Shown: positions 56,101 to 64,000 of the stretch, piece after piece | How the letters are laid out: every line of letters begins with the position of its first letter | How positions within the stretch are numbered: the first letter of the stretch is position 1 | Assembly: GCA_024305405.1 (NCBI GenBank) | Contig: JAKNDB010000103.1 | Span: 1,922,001-1,986,000, forward strand | From: Dirofilaria immitis | Taxonomy: Eukaryota; Nematoda; Chromadorea; Rhabditida; Onchocercidae | DNA length: 64,000 nucleotides | Reading direction: 5' to 3' | Position numbers and translations under genes: made by a program | The notes under the pieces: model-generated | Database searches by the model: none | Told to the model about the DNA's origin: nothing | What the model saw: only the letters and a program-made list of their open reading frames with translations

Positions 56101-57940
56101 TTTATTCCCATTTCCGCAAAATAATAAATAATAAATTGAATTTGAAAAGAGTTCACCAATGAATGAAACAATTTCGAAGCACTCAGTAGAATTACATTGG
56201 ATAATTTTGTTTCTGAAGTGATAAAGTAATGAAATTTTTCCGAGACAAAAATTGTTAAAAACTGGTTGTTTTAAAATTTAATTAATTATTTACAGTTACT
56301 GCTTGATGATACTGTAAAATTTAATTTGCGTGAATCGATCAATTGCAAAGTATTGTTGTGAATGAAATATAAATAAAAGATTAAATGAAATTTCGTTTTA
56401 TAAAATCGAAGTTAATTAAATTTGAAATAAAAGAATTTTTTAAATTTAATCACAAAAATTCAAAGTTTGAAATTAAAATAAGAACAGAAAAATGAATAGA
56501 ATAGAATGGAACAAGTATCACATATTGAATCAGCTGCTATACAGCAAAATATCAGGTCACCGCTGATATGAATTGAAATTATTTGCATTTAACATAATGA
56601 TGATACTCGATGCTTTTTATGGCCGGTGAATATGAAAATTATTGCGAAAAAGAATTGGTTCATTCATTGAATAGTCACATGTAATTTTAATTATTCATCA
56701 TTATAATTATATGGTATCGTTATCAGACAAAAATAGGCAATGTTTAACAAATAGAATTATTGATTGATAGGTTGAATTTTCTAACATTTTATCTTTCATG
56801 AAAAAATCGAATAAATTTTTTTGTACTTTTAATGTTAATCAAACGTCAATTATCAATTAGTTTTTTCTTCCCTTTCTTGAAATTTTTAATTTATCGAAAC
56901 AAATAATTGTCAGTGAAATTGATAAAATTCTCCATAACCTTAACATAATAATTTAAAAAAAAAAATAAATGACATTATCGATTGATTTCATCAAGAATAT
57001 TTAATTTGTTTTGTTCATTTGATTCGATTGAATGATAAATATTCTTTTCCCGTTGTCATATATTTGAATAATCTTTTTGTTTTTGTTATTGTTGTTGTTG
57101 CTGTCGTTTGCTTGATATGTTTACATGTCGCTAATTCATGACCTCTTTATTTTTAATTACAATTGATCGAATCAATTAAAATAATTTATTCAGTTTATTG
57201 TTACACAGTACAATCATAGTTGAAGTATTATTAATTATAGAAGTGAAAAGATAATGAAATTCGCAGCACCAATAATTTGCCCGACAATTATTTCATATTT
57301 TATATTTTACAAATTTAAACAATCAATCAGGAAATAGGGATACTTATAATCAGGATATCAGCATACATAGCTTTTCGTATCTTTCATCAAATCATCTATC
57401 CATATCAAGATCATCTATGTAAGCTAAACTTACGGGTAAATGATTACGATAAACTTATGATTACAATTAACCAGGTAAATTGTACAATTTGAGGATAAAA
57501 CGTAAAAACGTAGAATTCAGATTACAATTAGGTCGATTCCATAACATAGGAAACATTTGCATCTTGATATATAAGCATTTTAAATAGCATAGAAACAAAC
57601 AATCGGTTAGAATTATCAATAAAAGAAAATGCATTTGATGCATAGTACATGAATTACGTGAAATTCGCGTGAATGCAAAAAATTTTGAAAGGAATGATGG
57701 AGGAGGAAGGATTGTCTAAATTATTATGTGGAAAAGGCAAATGAACCAAATTATTTTGTCTGAGTAAATAGCATCAAATAAGCATTTTTGTATGAGCATT
57801 TTTTTCTCAAATTTAATTCAACTTATTTTGTTTATTTTAAACCATTAATCAACAGTTCATTGCTTTGAATAATGCCAATTTATATTTTACCGTATCATTC
57901 TGACTTCATACTGTAGCACAAAATGATACCGTAATTAGTT
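56101..57940. other. Gene-free stretch
   Basis: AT-rich DNA following the microsatellite. A short TTG-rich run near 57080-57105 is the only local feature. It should hold the 3' UTR of the minus-strand membrane-protein gene at its right end. Confidence 0.45.
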
Positions 57941-60852
57941 TTAAATGAAGCCCAATTCTTGGAACCAAATAGCGATGAATAAGCAGAGCATAACAAACAG
58001 TGGAATAGCAATAGTAGCTGCTAATACTCGACCAAATGGTACTGTAAAATAAAAATGAAAATTAAAAATTACTAATTTATGATAAATTATTTTATGTAAG
58101 ATTAATTATTCAGAATTTTAGATAATTTGAAAACTCCCATGTTTTTTGATTTAAAAAAAAAATTGAAATATAAAAAAAGAGTAAACGACATCTGATGTAC
58201 TCTTCGCAATTTGAAAATTTTCTAAAAACTTTATTTTTGAATAAATTTTATAAAAATCAAAGTATGCAAGAAACTTTTTCCCGGTTTTTACGCTTAGCAA
58301 TTGCTATCGAAGATAGCTTAGAATTTTAAATTATAAATACTAAATCATAGACTAAAATTAATAAATCTTCGATAAATTTTAATTGCAATTTCAACAAATT
58401 TAGTTATTACTTTTCTTTTGCCATCTACATATTTAATTGTTCAATTTATAATTATTTTAACATTCTCCTATCATATTTAAATTAAATAATTTAAATTCCA
58501 TTTTATTATTACATATTTTGCAGATGAACAGGTAAACTTCTATAGGAGAAGATGGGCGATCTTAGTGGTTATAATATTTAGAAAATGTAAATTAAGTTTA
58601 CCTTATTATAGCAAATTAAAAGGAATACAAACAAAAAATAGTGGATTTTTGCTAGAAATCAAATGATTAACAAAATTCTGAAGGGTAATCAAAATTTTAT
58701 CACTAATTTATCAATAGCAAAATGAAATCATTTATCAGGCGAAATCAAATGAAATATTATATTGATCATTATGGGGAGAGATGAAGGTATTATTGAAGAT
58801 TAATGTTTGTTCTATTTTTAATGATTACATCAAATAATTTCATTTATATGATATTTAGCAAATTAACACCATTCTCTTAACTGTATAAAAATTTTGATAA
58901 GGATGCCTTTTTTGATAAAATATTTAGCAAACTGATAAAGCTATCATATCATTATCTTTATATGAAAAAGAGGAAGATAAAAATGATGAATAAGGTTGGT
59001 TTTCTTTTTTGTGTTATGCTGAAAAATAAATGCTTTTCTGATTTACAAATATCTCAAAAGATTAAAATATAATATTTTGTTTCTGTTTTTTTTCTAAATT
59101 TCATTAATTATTTTAAGTTTTAGAATAAATATTAAAACTTTTATACTATAATCACATATAAATTATGTTGTAAAGTAATATAAAATACATTTAAAAAAAG
59201 CTATCGAAAAGGTGAAAGGTTAGGGAAAGAAAAATTTTTCTTAAATATTATTTTTATCATATTATTATTTTAATAATATTCGAAATAAATTTATAAAATT
59301 TTTAATTAAAAAATAAGAATACATTTGATGAAATTATATTACTAAAAGTTTACTAAATTTTAATCCAATTTTGAGCATTATCATACTGAAATATGCAGAT
59401 TTTGATAAATGTTTTCATAAAAATATATGATTAAAATTTCAATTGATATTATTATAGTAATAATGAAGAATTTATTATTATAATTTTCCATTAAATTTTA
59501 AATAAAACCTAAAGCATTTTTGAGACATAGAATAAATCAATAAAATAGCCAAATTTGAAAAAATAACAGATAGAGAATTAAGCAAACTCCAAGGAAATAT
59601 CCTAACTGTATCATGATACATAATAATGATATAAATATATATATAGATATATATATATATATTATATATGTATTAAGAAAGAATAAACTTCGTCTTTGTA
59701 CTGAAGATTGTACAACTTGCTCTGAGGTAGATTCATCATATGGCATTGATACCATCGTATCATTCTGAGGTACTGGTGTCCGAGTAACAACCTTATATTC
59801 CTGAAATATTTTACTTAAAAGATGATGCTCATATATTTCTGAAATATTTTTTTTTTAGATGAAACATATATTCTTGAAATATTTCATTTAAAAGATTGTT
59901 TCTATTCCTAGCATTTTATATTTCAAAAATGATTTTGTATTCTTAAAATGTTTGGCCTAAAGGTGATCCTACATTTCAAAAATATCTAATCTAAAAAAAT
60001 GACCTTATATTACTGAAATGCTTAGCCTATAAAATAACTTTATATTTAAAAATATTTAGCCAAAAAAAACAAAATAACCCTATCTTGAAATTTTGTCTAA
60101 AGAATTAATATAAGGTCATTTAATTTTAGGTTAAGACTAAATATGACCTTATATTTCTGAAATGCTTTGTTTACTGAAAATGTATAAACGTGAAAATGGC
60201 TATCTAAAACAAAAAAATGGATAATAAATAAATAAATGAAAGTATTAAAATATTAGCAAAAAAGAATATAAAATAAAATAAAATTGAGAGTTATTCCGTT
60301 AAACATAAATGCATTAATGAATGATAAATAACCTCATCATAAGTTTATTTAATCAATTAGTTTCAATTTTTTGTATTCAATATTTTCCTCATTAGATAGT
60401 TTAAATTTTTCGGGAAAAAAAGATGAGCTTAATGAACTTACATTCAGGTAAGTTACAGGTGTAACGGTTGAAACTGAAATAGGTACAAAACTAAAATTAC
60501 GACCATGTGATTTTTCATATTTCTCATACGTTTCCTTGGATGATAGGAAATCGGATGCAGGAATTGCATTTCTTAAAAAGAAAGTTAAAATAGAATTATA
60601 GAGAAATGAAATAATCAAAGGTTATACTTTATTGAAATAATTTTAATTATAACATTTCAATTTAAATTATTTTTTGATTTTGCTAAAATTCCTTATTAAT
60701 ATCGCTAAATACGATTTTTAAAAACTGAGACGAAAAAAAATGAAAGTATAAAAGGAATAATTTAAATTTTAAATTTATTTTCTAATTTTATTTAAATTTT
60801 AAATTTGTTAAAACTTGGAAATGAAATAAAATAAAACTTACTTAGAATGCAT
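57941..60852 (-). CDS. Small single-pass membrane protein, short lumenal/extracellular tail
   Basis: Four exons join in phase on the minus strand: 60852-60842 (ATG CAT TCT AA), 60573-60440, 59800-59689 and 58040-57941. The donors are GTAAGT, GTAAGT and GTTTAT, and the acceptors TTTTTAAG, ATATTTCAG and ATTTTACAG. The product is about 117 residues. The first 84 are polar, with KETYEKYEKSHGRNF and a Ser/Thr/Pro stretch (SVSTVTPVTYLN). After QRR comes one hydrophobic segment, VLAATIAIPLFVMLCLFIAI, and then only seven residues, WFQELGF plus I, before the stop. Basic residues just before the membrane segment predict a cytosolic N-terminus, so this looks like a tail-anchored or type II protein. I do not recognise the family. 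The third intron is compact at one side and filled with splice-site repeats at the other. Confidence 0.7.
59790..60170. repeat. Degenerate tandem repeat derived from a 3' splice site
   Basis: About nine to ten diverged units of roughly 35-45 bp, built on CCTTATATTTCTGAAATGCTT followed by AGCC. The left-most unit is the real intron/exon junction of the membrane-protein gene (minus strand AAATATTTCAG then GAATATAAGG). Later units at about 59829, 59865, 59915, 59966, 60001, 60029, 60078 and 60144 repeat that junction inside the intron. Confidence 0.7.
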
Positions 60853-62775
60853 TTCTATTCTATTAGTTTATATATTCTCATATTGTAAAACTGAAAAACG
60901 AAAAGAGAATAAAAAATAATTATAAATTTAGTATAATAATAACAATTTTTTATTTTTTGTTATTTTATAAATATATTAATTGTAATTATTTATTTTATAA
61001 AACTATTATTATATTAAATATAATGACAAAATATATGTAATAATAGAAATTATATGCAATGATGAAACTTTTAAAAATTTTATCTTTTTTTCCTCAAAGT
61101 TTTACACAATTTAAATAAATCTAAAACAATAATTTGTATAATTAAAATGATATTTTCTTATAAAAAAATATGCTCAAATTGTATCAATGAAATAAATTTA
61201 ATTACAATTTATAAATATTATTTATTTACAAATAAATAAAAATATTTATTAAATAAAAAATATCTTTTCATTCGATCCATTTTCAATTATATACAAACGA
61301 AATAAGCAAAATATAATAAATTTATTTATATAAGAAAAAGAAAAAGAAATTAACTGAAATGAAGTAAAATATTTGGCATTTTATTTTCTTTCTTTCTTTC
61401 CTTTATTTTTCGTTTTATTTTTAATTGAAATGGATCGAACGAAGGACAGGTTTTGTACTGAAATACATACACTGAAAAATTGATAAATGACGAAGAGAGA
61501 AAAAAGAGGAAAAAGTGAAGAAAAGGAAGAGAAGAAAGCGATTGAAAGAAATGATAACAATTTTATTCCATTCATTATTTGCTCATTGATTTTTAAGACA
61601 AAAAAAAATTAAATTTAAATTTAAATCATTTTGCATAAAATTATTCCCAGTGATGCAATATTAATATTAACCATTTGATTTATTCGATTTTAATAACATT
61701 TCAAATTTTCATTCCTTTTTCACTTACTTATATTTGATAGTGATAAATTTTGATAATTAATATAATTCGTTAACAAGTTAAAAACAAACGAAAGAATGAA
61801 GAAAGTATGTGAAATAAAAAAAAAAGGACAAAATTTAACCTTTAAAGGTCAAATTTCTTTGTAATTTCAAACATTAAACATAAAAAGTGAGATGAGTAAG
61901 ATTACAAAAAAGTTAAAATAAAAAAGATGGCAATAAAAAGAATCATTTAATAAAAATTAAAAATAGAAAATATTTAAATTTGAAGATTAAGTCAAATTTA
62001 TTTATGAATTTTACAAATTTGTGAATTCATTAAAACTTAATATATTAAAATTGGATATATGTTTTCAAACTAAGGTTATTGAAAATCAGCAAAAATAAAT
62101 GAATGTATGTAATTTTCATATTATTTTTCAATTTTGATTATTCCTTTTTATACGTCAAAAAATATTAAATAATAAATTACAAAAAAGAAAACGTAATCTA
62201 ATACTTTTGAATTGTAATTCATTCTAAACATTTAAGCTTATCATATCAAGGTTAATCAATTATTTTCTATCATATTTTGCTAAATTGATAATCAAATAAG
62301 CTATGAGATAATTAAAAATTAAGCTTATCGATTGATCCATATTTTTCATTAATATCATTTATAATATGCATTGATTAAAATTTTACAAAAAATTAATTTA
62401 AAAGTAACAAACAAGAAAAAAAATATTTTCAATAAGATTGATTGCGATTATAGAGATTATATGCATAAATAACTAAATGATAATATGATAAACTCATTGT
62501 TATCATTCATTGTTATTATCATTGCTAATTCGTTATTGCTATTGTGCTAATTCGTTATTGCTATTGTTATTGCTATTACTGTTGCTATGGATACATATAG
62601 GAAGTGATGGCAATGATGATAATGATGATGATAATAATAATAGTAATAATATAAATACGAATAATTGGAAATAACAAATAATAATAGTTGTAAACAATAC
62701 CTGAAAGGTATGATTATTAGCAGGGATTCTTGTTATCTTGTCTTCGTGATGCTTTCAATTTTAATTCATTTCACT
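60853..62775. other. Gene-free AT-rich stretch
   Basis: No supported exon is seen. The promoter or trans-splice site of the small membrane-protein gene should lie just above 60852. The A/G-rich run around 61490-61550 is low complexity. Confidence 0.4.
62523..62566. repeat. 22-bp direct duplication
   Basis: TGCTAATTCGTTATTGCTAT plus TG occurs twice in succession within a Leu/Ile-codon-like TTG/ATT-rich tract. Replication slippage is the likely origin. Confidence 0.85.
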
Positions 62776-62868
62776 TTAACAGCATTCCAACATTTCCAAA
62801 TCGAATTGCTCGCATCTTCTCGCATTAAATAAATAACAATTCGTGCAATCATCTCTTGTAATATTTTC
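62776..62868 (-). other. Weak Cys-rich terminal exon candidate
   Basis: On the minus strand an acceptor-like TTATTATCAG is followed by an open frame with five cysteines (ENITRDDCTNCYLFNARRCE, then a tail ending in ECC) and a stop at 62776. An N-I-T sequon is present. The spacing of cysteines and the slightly higher GC suggest a real 3'-terminal exon, but I found no partner exons before the window edge. Confidence 0.25.
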
Positions 62869-63086
62869 CTGATAATAATAACAATAACAACAACACAGGT
62901 AAGTCAAACAGGTGTGCATGAAATAAAGGGAAAAAGGTAAGAAAATAGACGAGAAATTATAGAGGAGGGAATAAAAATTTGTTGTTCTATGATCAACTAT
63001 TTTCGACAAGTTTTATCATTGCATGATGCGTTATATATAGTTTCATAGAATATAAATAACCGATAACAGATAATAGAATATATCAG

Positions 63087-63089
<3 letters not shown>

Positions 63090-63123
<34 letters not shown>

Positions 63124-63640
63124 TGCATATAATGGAATGTTTCGAAAATTGCATATAAGAATAATATAGAAAATAGTAAAATGGAAGTAATAGATTAGCA
63201 GAAAATAATAGAAATAATATATAAGAATAGTATATAATATAATATATTAAAAATTACAATAAAATAATAATATATAATGAAATATCTTGGGAATTATATA
63301 TAGAAATAATGTTTAGAAAGATATAGAAATAATATATTAATGGAAGTTAATATATATACTATACAATAGATTATATTGATAATAATATTATAATATAATA
63401 GGTAATGATATCATATAGCAGTACATAATAAAAAATCGTATATAGAAATAATACATAATCGAATATAAGGGAATAAATTAATGGAATAATATGAAATAGA
63501 AATATTCGATTGAAATAATTTATAATAGAAAATAATAAAATTTAATTTATTAAATAATATATAATAGAATATGATCGAAATAATATAATAAAATATATAA
63601 AATTAGAAATTGAAATAATGTTAGAATGTTAGAATGCTAA
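63090..63640. repeat. (TA)n run and degenerate AATATATAGAAATAAT-type low-complexity block
   Basis: A (TA) run at 63090-63118 is followed by several hundred bases of loosely periodic AGAAATAATATATAATAGAA motifs. It looks like an old expanded AT repeat. No gene is seen from here to 64000. Confidence 0.75.
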
Positions 63641-64000
63641 AATATCGATCATTCGATTGCTGTTATAAATCAATAAGTTAAAGTTTAAATGAAGTAAAAA
63701 ATTATCTGTTAAATAGATTAGATTAACTGATTATGCATACAATCACTGTTTCTGAATATTTTGAATGATAATTTTATAATTTTACACTTATTTCTTCCTT
63801 CGGTATATTAAAATAAATTTAACATTTCTTTTCCTTTTTGAAAATTATTTTAAAATATTAATTTCATTGAATGTTAGAGAAAAGTTGTATAAAAGTGATT
63901 GAAAATGATTAAAATTTTAAATTTTTTTCAGATTTTTAAGAAAATTTATAAAAAAATATGCAAATTTCTATATTAATCTTAGAAATTTCTTATTCATTAA

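Noticed and set aside
55734..56171. Long minus-strand open frames encoding poly-Asn/Ser/Asp or poly-Ile
   Set aside because: These are the expected readings of an ATT-type trinucleotide array; all three frames are open over the repeat and no splice or homology evidence supports translation.
1..64000. Possible Wolbachia-derived insert or prokaryotic operon
   Set aside because: All supported genes have introns and animal homologues; no block of closely packed intronless frames was seen.

Overview
The window is eukaryotic and almost certainly from a parasitic nematode, with a filarial or other spirurid worm fitting best. The DNA is very AT-rich. Coding exons are short, introns end in the nematode-type T-rich AG acceptor, and several start codons sit directly behind such an acceptor, as expected for spliced-leader trans-splicing. 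The best protein matches are to animal families with known nematode members (DOP1/PAD-1, inversin/MLT-4, cuticle collagen) plus an ALC1/CHD1L chromatin remodeler. I cannot name the species. I saw no rRNA, tRNA, CRISPR array or bacterial operon.

Layout. 1-1373 (-): 5' end of an unrecognised secreted or membrane protein gene that runs off the left edge. 5281-6356 (+): a small acidic secreted protein. 6889-14287 (+): an ALC1/CHD1L-like SNF2 ATPase with a C-terminal macro domain, about 18 exons. 17213-19190: two decayed cuticle-collagen relics in inverted orientation, homologous to each other including one intron. 20470-25626 (-): an inversin-like ankyrin-repeat protein, the probable MLT-4 orthologue. 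29403-48824 (-): a very large DOP1/PAD-1 gene with several dozen exons. 48835-57940: gene-poor DNA with a 33-bp minisatellite and a long ATT-type microsatellite, both with higher-order structure. 57941-60852 (-): a small single-pass membrane protein whose intron carries a tandem amplification of its own 3' splice site. 61000-64000: low-complexity AT DNA with one weak Cys-rich exon candidate.

Function. The recognised genes do not form one pathway. ALC1 is a poly(ADP-ribose)-activated chromatin remodeler. PAD-1 acts in endosome/Golgi traffic with MON-2 and flippases. MLT-4 is part of the NEKL-MLT kinase-scaffold network needed for moulting in C. elegans. The last two share a strand but lie 3.8 kb apart, so an operon is unlikely.

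A cross-cutting observation is that reading frames in at least three unrelated conserved genes are broken by single-base changes, mostly in short homopolymers. The frame resumes perfectly each time, which points to assembly or base-calling indels rather than true gene death. I found no convincing new defence-type or mobile system. The most interesting structures are the duplicated 3' splice sites, the inverted collagen relics and the higher-order satellite arrays.
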